Source: Dipteronia dyeriana (taxonomy: Eukaryota; Streptophyta; Magnoliopsida; Sapindales; Sapindaceae). From it: a DNA stretch of 64,000 nucleotides. Positions 40,930-52,470 of the stretch are shown piece by piece (within the stretch, counting starts at the first letter, position 1; each line of letters begins with the position of its first letter). The translations under genes and the position numbers were made by a program. Location of the stretch: NCBI GenBank assembly GCA_032871835.1, contig CM065297.1, positions 23,056,098 through 23,120,097 of the forward strand, written 5' to 3'. The notes below the pieces were generated by a model. That model did no database searches. It worked only from the letters and a program-made list of their open reading frames with translations, and was not told the DNA's origin.

Positions 40930-41265
40930 CTAGCAGGTAACTATGCAGTTACGCCTAGATCCTTCTTGGGGGTAGTAGCCTAGCCAAGGCATCAGGATTG
41001 TCTTTCGGCTATCTTGGTCTCATGATCTGGCTGGTAACTATGCACTTACACTCAGATTCCTTTTAGCGGGGGGTAGTGCTCGGCCAAGACATCAGAGGTG
41101 GTGAGGGGGCTTTCCTGACTAAACCACGGTCTCATGATATGGCAGGCAACTATGCATTTACGTTCAGACCCTTTTTGATTTGGGGTAGTACCCGGTCAAG
41201 GCATCGGGTTGGCCATATAACCTTTCCCGGTTCATGGCGATCATGGCAAATTCTCGTGGCAAAAA
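40930..41265 (-). repeat. Tandem array in Tat-like 3' UTR (3 units)
   Basis: Three units of about 97-112 bp, each with AACTATGCA(g/c/t)TTAC, a 'ccttcttgggggtagt'-like stretch and CCAAGGCATCAG or a close variant. Homologous to the five-unit array at 48485-49115. Tandem repeats in the 3' UTR are a known trait of plant Tat elements. Confidence 0.8.
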
Positions 41266-41394
41266 CATACACAAATGGTGATGGAGAAACAAACAGAGAT
41301 TTTATTGATAATCAACTGAAAGTAAAAAATAGTCATGAGTTGGTAATACAATACCTAGGTGAACCTAGTCTGCTTGGGAGTGCTCTGTCTATGG

Positions 41395-42264
41395 ATAAAA
41401 CCTTTTCAAGTGGTCTGCGTTCCAAGTGTGGTCGATAGGTCGCCCATCCATGTCCTCGAGCTTATAAGCTTCGTTTCGGACCGCAACTTTCACTAAATAA
41501 GAGCCTTCCCAGTTGGGGCCTAATACCCCATTCGACCGGGCTATGGTGTTATGGGTCACTTTCTAGAGTACCAGGTCCCCTTCCTTAAAGCGACGAGCTC
41601 AGAACCTCCTATTGAAGTACCTCACGATTCGAATCAGATAGACTGTGACATTTTTTATCACCTTATCTTGTTTTTTCTCCCATGCGGTCCAGCTTAGCCC
41701 TGAGCTTGACCTCGTGCCTTCTGGCTCGAAATGTTAAACCCAGAATGAAGTCAGTTTGTGCTCAATAGGTAGGACTACCTCTACCCTGAAAGCTAAGAAG
41801 TAGGGCATTTCCCCGGTCACGGTTCTCCTGATGGTCTAGTAAGCCCAGAATACATCGAAAAGCTCTTCTGCTCACTTGCCTTTTTTCTGTTATAGCTTCT
41901 TTTTTAGCAGCTTCTTGATGGTTTTATTGGTAGCTTCTACCAGCCCATTGGTTTGGGGATGAGTTACCGATGCAAAACAGAGGCCGATTCTTAGGCCTTC
42001 ACAGTAGTCCCTGAACCGCGGGTTTTCGAACCGCTTTCCTAGATCAGTAATGATGATCGTCGGGTACCAAACCTACAAACCATGTTAGTCGTGATGAATT
42101 TGGTGGTGTTTTCTTCTATAATTTGGGAAAGTGGTCCTACTTCCACCCAACGGGTAAAGTTATCGATTACAATTATAACATGCTTAACTTGACTGGGAGC
42201 AGTAGGGAGAGGTCTGATCAAGTTGACTACCTAGATAGCAAAGGGATAAGGCGAACTGATTGAG
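41395..42264 (-). pseudogene. Tat-like Ty3/gypsy integrase
   Basis: Minus strand: 'PLPTAPSQVKHVIIVIDNFTRWVEVGPL' (first catalytic Asp), a frameshift near 42060, 'ITDLGKRFENPRFRDYC' (second Asp) and 'HPQTNGLVEATNKTIKKLL' (Glu), then broken frames, then the C-terminal end 'GPNWEGSYLVKVAVRNEAYKL' and 'WNADHLKRFYP' with the stop near 41393. The DDE residues remain. The part upstream of the integrase (RNase H, RT, protease) is missing: truncated LTR A3 joins directly. Confidence 0.85.
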
Positions 42265-43985
42265 GAGAATAAAATATCATCATATGGATGTTTTGAGGTA
42301 TTGGATATTAAATCTTAACGTTAAGTTTTCAATAGTGTCTATTGAAACATGACTTCTGGATAAGTCAAAATATCCAGGTTCAAAATGTGGTTATATGAGT
42401 AAATATAGTAACTTGGAGAGCTATAGGCCTATGAGCTCTTTGCAATTACTGGTATTCTTCACGAGGATACACTTTCTCCAATAAGGTTGTCTAAGGTATG
42501 AGAAAGAAATATATTAACTTATTCTATCTTTATTGAAGAGTGCAATTTTAGTTATTCAGTGGAATGAACTAAAATTAATAGATCGGACATAAATGAATCA
42601 TTTGCTAATTGTGATTGGATTGTGTCTATTGGAGCTTAAATTTAGATAGCCCGCCAAGATCCCCAGTCCACACGAACTTGCATGGATCACTTGATATATT
42701 CTACGGGACCAATTTAGGGGTCCATTTAGAATTGTATTGAGGCATGTGGACTTGTTTCTGCTTGTAAGAATGGGTCTAGTTCACATGTGGACTTTTTATT
42801 AAGGTCCAATGGATTTAATAAAATAAGAAAAATAATATATTGGTCCATCTATATGTGTTGGGCGGCAAGGCAATTTAAAACAGCTTAATTATATTATTTT
42901 TATTTTATTATTTAATTAAATGAAAATTAATTAATTTAGTAATTAATTAATTATTTAATTAAAAGTCAAAATCCTTTTTTTGGTAGGAGATGATCTCCTA
43001 AAATTATATTATTGTTGGTAGTATAATTAATATTAAAGACTATATTTGATAAGTAGATAAATAAAAGGAATTATTTATCTAATTAAATTAAGAAGTCTTT
43101 AATATGGTTACAAATACACTATTGAGTTGGATTAGGAGTCTTGGACTAGGAAAGAATTCTTTTTGGAAAATGATTCTTTTTGGAAAAGGATTCTTGGTCA
43201 CCAATTAAATCTACCAAAGGATAGAATTCTTCTTTGAAAAGGATTCTACCAAATAAATTCACCTAAGGAAAGGATTCTTGTCAACCAAATAAATCCTTCT
43301 TAGGAGAGAATTTATGATCCTATATATATTTCTCCTAAAATTCGGCCAGCCCATATAATTTTTTTAAAAGAATTTTTGGCCAGCCCTAGTACAATTTAAG
43401 AGAAGATTTCGGTCAAGCAAGGGTTTTCTTTGTGAAAAGAATTCATCTACCGTAAAATTTTGAGCGAGAAAAAACTTTTTTGCTCTAGACAAAATTTGAT
43501 CAACTCTAAGAAATAGCGTGTGATTCGGCAAAAAAGAAATGGAAGAAAAAACGTTTAGTTTTCGATAGTACACTGGTAACCTTTACATTAAAAGGTTTTG
43601 TGTACAACATCGAATCGAGGTTCACGCGAGTTTCAAACAAATTGATTGATAATTCACAAGTGACCTAACGTTCTTTGTTTTCTTCTTGGAGGATAATTGT
43701 AACTAACAAATAAAAAGTTTTTGTTTGTTTCCATCCTCAGGTATACAATTTAAAGGAAGGGAGCCCACACTCCTAGGTGATTCACGTTCGTGTTTGGATT
43801 GGAAGATCTTACGGATTCAATTCGGCGCTAGTTCAATCGTCACGAGAAAAAGGTACGATGCTTTTAATATACATCAATTAATCTAGGGTTAAGGTTCTTG
43901 TTATTTAAAAGGGGAAATTTTTATTTATACCAAAACCCTAATTTTATAAAATTTTCACGCTTCTGCTACGCATATTTTTCCTACT
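42265..43985 (+). mobile_element. LTR family A, 5'-truncated copy (A3)
   Basis: Matches LTR A2 from about base 630 of the LTR to the end ('cctact' in place of CCTACA). The missing start and the absence of Tat protease/RT on the left side point to a deletion that removed both. The right end cuts the Tat gag frame. No target duplication is expected or seen. Confidence 0.8.
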
Positions 43986-44499
43986 ATCTTAGTATAGTCG
44001 GTCAACGTGGTTGGAAATATCCTGCACATGGCTGCTCTGGTTGCATTCTGGACCTCCATCTGCTGGTCATAACTCTCTAGGTGGCTTAAGGGCTCCTCAG
44101 TGATAGAAAACGTGTCAGCTGGCATTTTGAATTTTGGTGGGAGTTTTGCTTCCCTAATCCTCCTGGAGAATGGGGTATTCATCTCACCCAAGGGGCCTTA
44201 CGGTTCTCCTTGTGCTTGCCCCTTCTCAACTCCTGGATCTCTTTCTGCATCTGACCTAACTAATCTCGTAGGCACTTGTTCTCGACGTTCTTAGACTCAA
44301 CCTCGGAGTCTTCAATTTCTGATCCCTCTGATGAAACAGGGACCTCGCTCCGGCTTTCCCTTTTAGGAGGATTTTCTTGGGCATTTCTCTTGCTACCCTC
44401 GACGGTTGCTCGAAGTTCCTTTCTGGTAGCCGCTGGCTGTGATAGGTGGCTGGGCCTCTTTAGCGGGATGTCGATAGTTGATTTCACCTATCGGGGTTG
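43986..44499 (-). pseudogene. Tat-like gag
   Basis: Frames 43955-44191 and 44260-44487. The first has 'PFSRRIREAKLPPKFKMPADTF', 'HLESYDQQMEVQNATRAAMCRIFPTTL', the gypsy gag start pattern. The second, upstream, is a Lys/Ser/Glu-rich N-terminal region. The codons left of 43986 are LTR A3, so gag is cut there. A frameshift lies near 44200-44260. Confidence 0.75.
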
Positions 44500-45059
44500 G
44501 TAACTAGTCGGCCTACGTGGATCTAGAGGCATGGGCCTTAACCAATCTCAAATCAAGGGCAGGGCAAACTGTCGCGGACCGGTATCGGTGGTGGCAGCCC
44601 TAACTTTTAATAAGTGGTCGTCCTAGTCCCCGGTCTAATGGGATCCTCGCGGGTGCTAGGTTCTATCGGTTGAGGGGTAAGTCCCCCTACAGCCAACAGT
44701 AGACAGACACTGCCTATGAAAGTTATTACCTGTTATTCTAGGATGACCTGGCCTATCACTAGGAGAACCGATCTTAAGGTTTTAGGACTCGATCTTTTTC
44801 CCCTTTTTCCAGTCGATATTATCCCTGTATTTATACATGAAGTCGCTACGATTTTTTCTTAGCATACAAGTCGAATATCATTGGATTGATCTATTTTCCC
44901 TATTTGGTGGGATTTTTTTGTTTAATGTGGTTGACCTTGGAGAATCTACTGGCGGAGGATATCTTGGTTGGAAACGTGTTTGTTTCCTTTTTGAACTCTT
45001 TCATTATGGTTGTGAGTACATGGAGCTTGATTACAGTTTGGGTAATAATTTTGATTCCA
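44500..45059 (-). other. Tat-like 5' leader, non-coding
   Basis: Between gag and the GGTACC-rich block D-b. I did not find a convincing primer binding site. The overlapping plus-strand ORFs (44837-45104) show no recognisable product. Confidence 0.4.
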
Positions 45060-45679
45060 TTTATTAGTGGTGTGATACCTCAAAGTACCAACCTGGTGAT
45101 GTAGTATTTGACCACCTCGACGATAACGTACCTCGGAGTACAAGCTTGTTGGTGAGGTATCCTGCGGTACCATCTTGATAACGTGGCGCTTGTTCGATTG
45201 CGATTGCGAGGTACCTCGCGGTACCATTCCTGTAGTGAGGTTGTTTGGTCGATCTCGTCGACTCTTTGTGATTTTCTAAGAGCCTTATGGGCATCTTCCT
45301 TCATACTAGAGAGGTTGGATATGTACCTCGACGGGGTAGCAGATCATTGTCAGGGTACTTGGGTAACAGTTGGTAGCCCATGAGGGTGCATGAGCTTCAT
45401 GTTGCTCCTACAACGATATTGAGGTACCTATGTTGTGCAAGATCTCGTACTTCAAGGTAAACAATTACATCCAGTACCTATCAGGTGTATGGAGATACCT
45501 TCTGCCAAGTGCTACCTAGGTGGAAAATTTCTCTTTGACCCCTTACCAAAAATGGTTGTTACCATCTAGACAGAAAAATAGGCAGGTGTTAATAGCCAAA
45601 TTTGGCTAGAGATCAAAGGAAAATTTTCCACCCTCCAGCCTTCATGTAAGGGTCCAAATCTGGGGTTATGCAGCAAGGT
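45060..45679 (-). mobile_element. GGTACC-rich LTR-like block D-b
   Basis: Matches 39480-39990 in order, including 'ttccttcatactagagaggtt', 'atgtacctcgacggggtag' and the 'gtggaaaatttctctttgacccctt' segment. It is probably the 5' LTR (or part of it) of the Tat-like element whose gag lies to the left. Solo LTR A4 interrupts it on the right with target duplication AAGGT. Confidence 0.55.
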
Positions 45680-47178
45680 TGTAGGGAAAAAACGGTTCAA
45701 AACGCAACAGAAGCGTGAGAAAAAGAGAAAATTAGGGTTTGCGTATAAATAATTTTTTTTCCCTTTTATGCAACGATAACCTTAACCCTAGATTAATTGA
45801 TGTATATAAAAGTATTGTACCTTTTTCTCGTGACGATTGAACAAGCGCCGAATTGATTCCGTAAGATCTTCCAATCCAATCACGAATGTGAATAACCTAG
45901 GAGTGTGGGCTCCCTTTCTTTAAATTGTATACCTGAGGATGGAGAAAAAACAAAATCTTTTCTTTGTTAGTTACAAATATTCTCCAAGAGAAAAAATCCA
46001 AGAACGTTCGGTCACTTGTGAATTATCAATCAACTTGATTGAAACTCGTGTGAATCTTGATTCAATGTTGTAGACAAAACCCTTATGATGTAAAGGATAC
46101 TAGTGTGCTATTGAAAACAAAAACGTTCCCCTTTTTTTCTTCTTGGTCGAATTCGCACACTATCTAAATTTAAGCTCAAATAGACACAACCCAATCACAA
46201 TCAACAAGTGATTCACTTAGGTCCGATCTAGTTACTTTTAGTTCATTCCACTAAAGAACTAAAATTGAACTCTTAAATAAAGATAGAATAAGTTGATGTT
46301 ACTCATTCGTATCCTAGACAACCTTATTGGAGAAAGTGTATCCTCATAAAGAATATCAGTAATCGCCAAGAGCTCATAGACCTCCTATAGCTCTCCAAGT
46401 TACCATATTTACTCATATGACCACATTTTGAACTTGGATATTTTGACTTGTCCAGAAGCCATGTTTCAATAGACACTATTGAAAACTCAACGTTAAGATT
46501 TAATATCAAATACCTCAAAATGTCCATATGATGATATTCTACTCTCATTTAATAAATGGAGCCACGATGTCCATATCTATAAATGAAGTCCTCTATCGAT
46601 TAACAAATGAATACCACCAAACTATCGAGGATAGACTATACTATATAATCGTACTCATTGATAGCTCAAATGATAACACTTGCAACCATAAGTCCATCAT
46701 TTATCTCAGGTTTGAGATAGACTCTCCGATTGTCTTCAAATGAAAACTTTTATCCATTAACGGTTCGAGATAAAGTATTTCATTTTGATCCTATTCAATG
46801 CACTCAGTGCACTAGATTCTTTTGCCCAAAGACACCACACTTTGATGATTTTATACTCATCATAACACATTTGATCCCACTCAAATGCTAGCAAAAGAAT
46901 CTATAACTTTGACAAGATAATGACGCCCAACCTTTTATCTTAAGTTGTGAATATTATTCAAAACTAACTAAAGAATTGTGTCTACCTCATACATATCTAG
47001 ATGTATGAACAATTCTTCTTTTCTCATAGTCTTTTGACATTATGATTATTTACTTTTGACAATTATAATAATTAAGCTATAAATGCTATAAGATTTGTTA
47101 AACTAGAAATCATTTTATTCATATGAAAAGATTGTTAATTAAAATATTACACTCTTGCTATCGAGCATAATCCTAACA
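45680..47178 (-). mobile_element. Solo LTR, family A (copy A4), internally deleted
   Basis: TGTAGGGAAAAAACG to ATCCTAACA on the plus strand, the inverse of A2. Perfect target duplication AAGGT (45675-45679 and 47179-47183). About 985 bp are missing relative to A2, with the junction near 46164 ('cgcacactat' to 'ctaaatttaagctc'), a different deletion from that in A1. Confidence 0.95.
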
Positions 47179-47183
47179 AAGGT

Positions 47184-48180
47184 ATCAAGGTCCTTGAGGT
47201 CAAGCTACCATGCAACCCGTTGAAGCAAGGCGAGGTCACCCATACCTTCTGAACTTTTGGCATGCATCCAAACTCACTAGTTAAAGCTCGACGTGATCGT
47301 ATCAAGCTCCTTGTATTGGGATAGGAGCTCGAAGCTAGGTCAACGTGGGAAGACCTGAGTTCCCTAAGGTCGACGTATATCACGGCCTCCCTTAGAGCAC
47401 GCTACCATTTCTACTTTCACCCAGAGACCATTAGGGTGTCGAACTCGTCTTACAATGCCTTCCCACTTTGTCAAGGTTCTATCTAAACCAATCCAAAAAA
47501 GAAAGAGGAAGCTCGCAAAGCTCCGTTATCACGAAAAAATGCCAATATGATTAGGTCAAACTCCATATGAGGCCTAAAGTGATCGGATCAAGCTCCCAGT
47601 AATAATTATGGTATTGAAATGTACCTCGCCATTCAAGGTAGCAGGCGCCCTACCCGATGACTTCCACGAGGCACCTCGCCAGGGCAACACACAGGATCAA
47701 AGTCAACTCCAAACGTGCATTAAAACCGTTACATGCATGCATGTCAAGTCATTGAATCCGAAGGGGAAACAAACTTATCTATCACCAAGATATCGTTGAA
47801 TCCCATTAAATCGGCCAAAGGCAATGACATTTAAGTGTAATATCTCACCTAATAAGGGGGGATTTGATTCAGCGATTTAAGGCGGGAGAATAACCTGCCA
47901 AACCAAAAATCTATAGTATAAATATGCCTTGATATGCTTAAACGCAGGGATCGAGACCTAGGTTCGCCATCGGAACGAAGCTCTATTGTCGCCTAAGTTC
48001 TATTAATAGAACACTTCCACCATCAGTAAATTCGGTCCACTTATCGATAGGCACGAGGTTACCACCATCAACCCAATTAGGAGAGATTGAGTGATAAACA
48101 CCCTTTGAAATCAACTAGTATCAGATAATAAAATAGTGTTATTTCCATCATATATCTCATTTAGAGTGTCTTGTTACGGC
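47184..48180. other. Unassigned repeat-derived stretch with a possible LTR promoter
   Basis: No coding similarity. Around 47925 there is a TATA-like 'ctatagtataaatatgcc' on the plus strand, followed by a T/C-rich region, and a G-rich 'aaggggggatt' at about 47856. This looks like part of an unknown LTR, but I could not find its ends. Confidence 0.35.
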
Positions 48181-48484
48181 TCCATCTCCTTTTTTACACC
48201 TGACTTTGGTACCGAGGGAACCCACCCTGACTGCGGCCTCCGAGGTAGTGGTCTTTAGGGTGTTGATTGATATTCATCATCGTGAGAAAATTATCTGTTA
48301 ACAACAGGTATCACAATACATGTCATTCCTGTTCTAGGAATCCTGGTACAAAAGTGTAAAAGTGGGTGTATCGTGGTACATGGCACTCTTGCTCTAGTAA
48401 TCCTGGTAAAAGAAAAGAATAAAAATTAGAGTATCGAGGTACCTGGCATTCCTGTTCTGGGAATGCTAGTATTTAGGCGAGCCT
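48181..48484. repeat. GGTACC-type repeat segment
   Basis: Three successive variants of 'ctggcattcctgttctgggaatcctggtac' spaced about 60 bp. Corresponds loosely to 40430-40780 of the other Tat-like copy. Confidence 0.45.
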
Positions 48485-49115
48485 GATCTTGGTAGGTAAC
48501 TATGTCATCCAGATCCTTCCTAACGGAATTGGCCTGGCCAAGGCAACAGGATAGCCATTTGGTTGTCATGGACTCGAGGAACTGATAGGCAACTAAGGCC
48601 ACAACTTTGTAACCTTGGTCTGGCAAACAACTATTAGGGGTGGTAGCTTGACCAAGGCAACAGGATGGCCATTCGGTTGTCCTGGTCTTGAGGAAGTGAT
48701 AGGCAACAAACACCATAACTTCACAACCTTGGTCAAGCATGCAACTATGCTTTTACGTTCCAGACCCCTCTTAGGGGTGGTAGCCCGACCAAGGCAACAA
48801 GATGACTTTTTGGTTGTTTTGGTCTTGAGGAAGCGACATGAAACTAGGGCCACTACATCGCAACCTGTATCTGGCAGACAACTATGCTCTTACGTCCAGA
48901 CCCTTCTTATGGGTGGTAGCCCTTCCAAGGAATCAGGAATGCTATTTGGCTCTTTCTGGTCTTTTGGAAGCGATGGGAAACCAGGGCCATAATTTCACAA
49001 CCAGTATCTAGAAGACAACTATACTAGTACATTTAGACCCTTCTTAGAGGTGATAGCCAGACCAAGGCATCAGGAATGTCATATGGGTTTTCTTGGTTCA
49101 TGGCGATCATGACGA
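48485..49115 (-). repeat. Tandem array in Tat-like 3' UTR (5 units)
   Basis: Five units of about 110-135 bp, with the recurring blocks 'caactatgctcttacgtccagacccttctta', 'ggtggtagcc' and 'ccaaggcaacagga'. Homologous to 40930-41265, and both arrays end in 'ggttcatggcgatcatg'. The ORFs crossing it on both strands are repeat translations, not genes. Confidence 0.85.
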
Positions 49116-49734
49116 ACGTCCGTGGTGAATATTGGCGATAGAAACTGACCGGTGTAGATAAAGAAAAATGGAGAGTCTTTATTGATATTTCAACAAGCTT
49201 ACGAAGTTGTATTAGCGTAAGTTGGTACCAGTCGATAACCAACCTTGCTTTAGGAGCTTTCACGAGTAGAATCTCTTAATATGATCTGTGTTATGGGTTT
49301 AGATAATAAAGTGACCTTTCGTAAAGACAACTTTTATTGTGAGCCGATCACTATGAGAAATCTTATCATGTTGGGACTCACTAGAGCACTAAAGATAATG
49401 GTGAGCTTCTAGTCCCAAGTAATGCAACCAGTTTAGATGCCTGTTTACCGTAAATGAGAGTCTTCAACATTCATCTCGGGGCTCAAGACACTACCTAAAC
49501 ACATCGGGACCTCGGTAGCTCACCTAGGCACTGTGAGAGGGCCAATACAATAAGTGAGAAAACCACAATAGTGGTACTGCTGCTACAGAGGATTGCTTAG
49601 GCATGTAGGAGGCCTCAGCAAATGTGGAAAGAATATGGGCTATCCCTGAATAAATAGGGGCATCGGTGACTTACAAGGGCGTTGAATGGCCTGATACGAA
49701 TGGAGAGGAGCCACCGGTAAGGTACTCTTCAGGA
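49116..49734. other. Tat-like non-coding stretch with an isolated A/B repeat pair
   Basis: The first part still matches the sequence after the other 3'-UTR array ('gagagtctttattgat'). Bases 49480-49720 contain one A-type and one B-type unit of the ~147-bp repeat that forms the array at 50640-52470. No coding was recognised. Confidence 0.5.
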
Positions 49735-50180
49735 GTAGGCTGATGCTGTTATGGCTGAGCTCGGGCAGACCAAGGAGAAGATGACCAAGTAAATGAGAGG
49801 AGCAATCGTCCTGACCAAAGCTCTGACCAAAGCTAAGGCAACCGTGAATGAGATGCATGTAGACAAAGAACGGATTCGGCATGCATATGACATGGAGAGA
49901 CTTAAACCAATGCGTTGTGCCTCCTAAAGGAACACTCTGAATGAGGAGACGATAAAATTGAAGAAAGTGGTCCAAACTCTGTGCAACAACATGGCTATTT
50001 TGGAAGCCAAAATGGACACTTTCTTTACTGAAGGATACTTCTACGTTGCTAACAAGGTAGCTCAGACGCTTCCTCTTCCTTTTGACTTGAGCATCATTGG
50101 AGGATGGACCCAAGAGGAGATCATGGAGAAAGGTATGGATTCAACTCGGTCTACTCTTATTAAAATCAGTCATTCTTGAG
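49735..50180 (+). pseudogene. Antisense coiled-coil ORF in Tat-derived region
   Basis: Plus strand, opposite to the Tat genes. Heptad-like Lys/Glu/Met-rich frames ('ELGQTKEKMTK', 'KAKATVNEMHVDKERI', 'KLKKVVQTLCNNMAILEAKMDTFF') end in 'YVANKVAQTLPLPFDLS', a C-terminal pattern seen in plant transposon-associated proteins. Internal stops and a frame change split it (open part 49958-50179). Tat elements are known to carry additional ORFs, some antisense, between pol and the 3' LTR; this could be one. The N-terminus is missing, and repeats occupy its place. Confidence 0.45.
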
Positions 50181-50239
50181 TTGCTGGGTCCACAGGTGGT
50201 GAGGAGGACTTGGTGCCCATCTTCCATTTTCATAACGAG

Positions 50240-50530
50240 TCATACTGGAGTAGAAACTACTTTGAAGTCCTCTGTTGTTGCAGAAGTTTGGGATGTATGA
50301 GGATCTTTAAACCTGTCTACCTCTCTATCTGAACCTATCAAGGAGGTAGATGTCTAGACCAATCCTAACAAGGATAAGGAGATCCGAACTAGTATGGTAG
50401 AGGTGGGTTGCTGTAGAAGTTTGAGATGTAGAAGGAGCTTCAAACATGCCTACCTTTCCATCTGAACCTATCAAGAAGGTAGAGGTCTAAATCGATCCAG
50501 CTGAGGAGATTGTGGCCATGGCTGATTCAG
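50240..50530 (+). repeat. ~140-bp direct duplication
   Basis: Two tandem copies starting with 'gcagaagtttgggatgtatg' (50280) and 'gtagaagtttgagatgtaga' (50415), both containing 'tctgaacctatcaag' and 'ggtagatgtctaga'-type segments. It lies between the coiled-coil ORF and the A/B array. Confidence 0.75.
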
Positions 50531-50639
50531 GCTAACTCGACCAAGGTTATGGAAGTTGGCTCCGAAATAGTGGCGCTAGAGGATGGTGACCCTTCCTCCA
50601 ACCAAGTATTGAGATCAGAAAGGAATGAGCTGCTTCTAT

Positions 50640-52470
50640 TGAGGAGCTAACCACGGAGGTAGATCGGATCCACAATGGCTCGCTAGGGTGATGAATGCCC
50701 GATACAAGTGGAGAATAGCCACTAGCATGATACTGGTTCAAAGGCATGCTTGGGATCCTAAAAGTCCCCAGCAAGTGAAATGAAGCTCAAGACCCTCCTA
50801 TAATTAACCAGGAGCTCAGTAACTCACTTGGGCGTTGACCAGTCCATAACACAAAGTGAGGAGCCATTAGGCCTCTACTGGTTGTGCTGCTCTAGAGGGT
50901 TGCTTGGGCATGTATGAGGCCTCAACAAATGTAGGAAGCCTCTAGGCTCTCCCCGAATGGATCAGGACATCAGTGGCTTACTAAGGTATTGAATGGCTTA
51001 GTACAAATGGAAAGGAGCCACCTGAATGATACTGGTCCAGAGGCATGCTTAGGATCCTATAGGTCCCCAACAATTGAAATGAGGCTCTTGACCAACCTGG
51101 TATGAATCGGGACCGCAGTGGCTCACTTAGGCATTGGTCGACCCGGTACACGAACTGATGAGCCATTGGTCTTCTACCGATCGTGTTACTCCATAGACTT
51201 GTTTGGGCATGTATGAGGCCTCAGTAAAAGTAGGAAGCCTTTGAGTTCTCCTCGAATAGATCGGGACATCGGTGGGTCACTAGGGCATTGAATGGCCTAG
51301 TACAAATGGAAAGGAGCCACCAACATGATACTAGTCCAGAGGCATGCTTGGGATCCAAGGAGTCCTTACCAACTGAGATGAGGCTCTAGACCTTCCAGAA
51401 AAGTGTCGAAACCGTAGTGGCTCGCTTGGGCGATGAATGGCCCAGTATAAATGGAGAAGAGCCACCGGTCCGGTACAGAATCAGAGGCATGCTAGAAGTC
51501 CCTAACAATTGATATGAAGCTCTAGATCCTCATGGAATGAACCGAGAGCTCAGTGGCTTACTTGGGTGTTGACCGACCTAGTACACGAAGTGAGGAGCCA
51601 CTGGTCTTCTACTGATCGCGTTGCTCCAGAGGCTTGCTTAGGCATATAGGAGGCCTTCGCAAATGTGGGAAGTGTCTAGGCTCTCCACAAATGGATAGGG
51701 ACATCAGTGGCTCACTAGGGCATTGAGTTCTGATATAAATAGAGAGGAGCCACCGACCTGGTACCGATCCAGAGGCATGCTTGGGATCTTAGAAATCCCC
51801 AGCAACTGAAATAAAGCTCTAGTCCCTCCTGGAATGAACCGGAATCGTAGTGGCTCACTTAGGCATTGACCGACCCGGTATAAGAAATGAGAAGCCACTG
51901 GGTCTTACAGTGGTACTGCAGCTCTAGAGGCTTGCTTTATCATGTATGAGGCTTCAACAAATGTGGGAAGCCTCTAGGCTCTTCCTAAACGGATAAGAAC
52001 ATCGGTGGCTCGCTAGGGCGTTGAGTGGCCCGGTAAACATGGAGAGGAGCCATCTTCTTGGTATCGGTCCAGGGTAAGCTTGGGATCCAAGGAGTCCCTG
52101 GCATCTAAGATTAATGGCCGGTATAAAAAGATGAGGAGCCACTGCTCTTGAATTAGTATTGTTACTGCTCTAGAGTCTTGCTTAGGCATGTGGGAGGCCA
52201 CAACAATGTGGGAAGCCTCTGGGATCTCCCCGAATGGATCAGGACATCGGTGGCTAGCAAAAGGCGTTGGATGGCCTGGTATAAATGGAGAAGAGCCACT
52301 GGCCTGGTAATGGTCCAGAGGTATGCTTAGGATCCTATAAGTCCCCAACAACAGAAATGAAGCTCTGGACCCTCCTGGATCAATCGGGACCGCAGTGGTT
52401 CACTTGGGCATTGTTATGCCCGGTACATAAGGTGAGAAGCCACCGGTCTTCTATCGGTCGTCATGCTTCT
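50640..52470. repeat. Satellite-like array of alternating ~147-bp A and B units
   Basis: About 13 units. B-type marker (a variant of 'gaatggcc', then 'acaaatggagaggagccacc') near 50695, 50990, 51290, 51435, 51720, 52020 and 52270. A-type marker (variants of 'gaccgacccggtacac', then 'gtgaggagccac') near 50830, 51133, 51570, 51865, 52105 and 52410. A and B share 'gtggctcac', 'gaggagccac' and 'ccagaggc(a/t)tgctt', so they are diverged halves of a ~295-bp dimer. One B-B step (51290-51435) breaks the alternation. ORFs inside are repeat translations. Confidence 0.85.

Noticed and set aside
48426..48992. ORFs of 86-125 codons on both strands
   Set aside because: They are translations of a five-unit tandem array. 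Internal repetition of the protein follows the DNA repeat.
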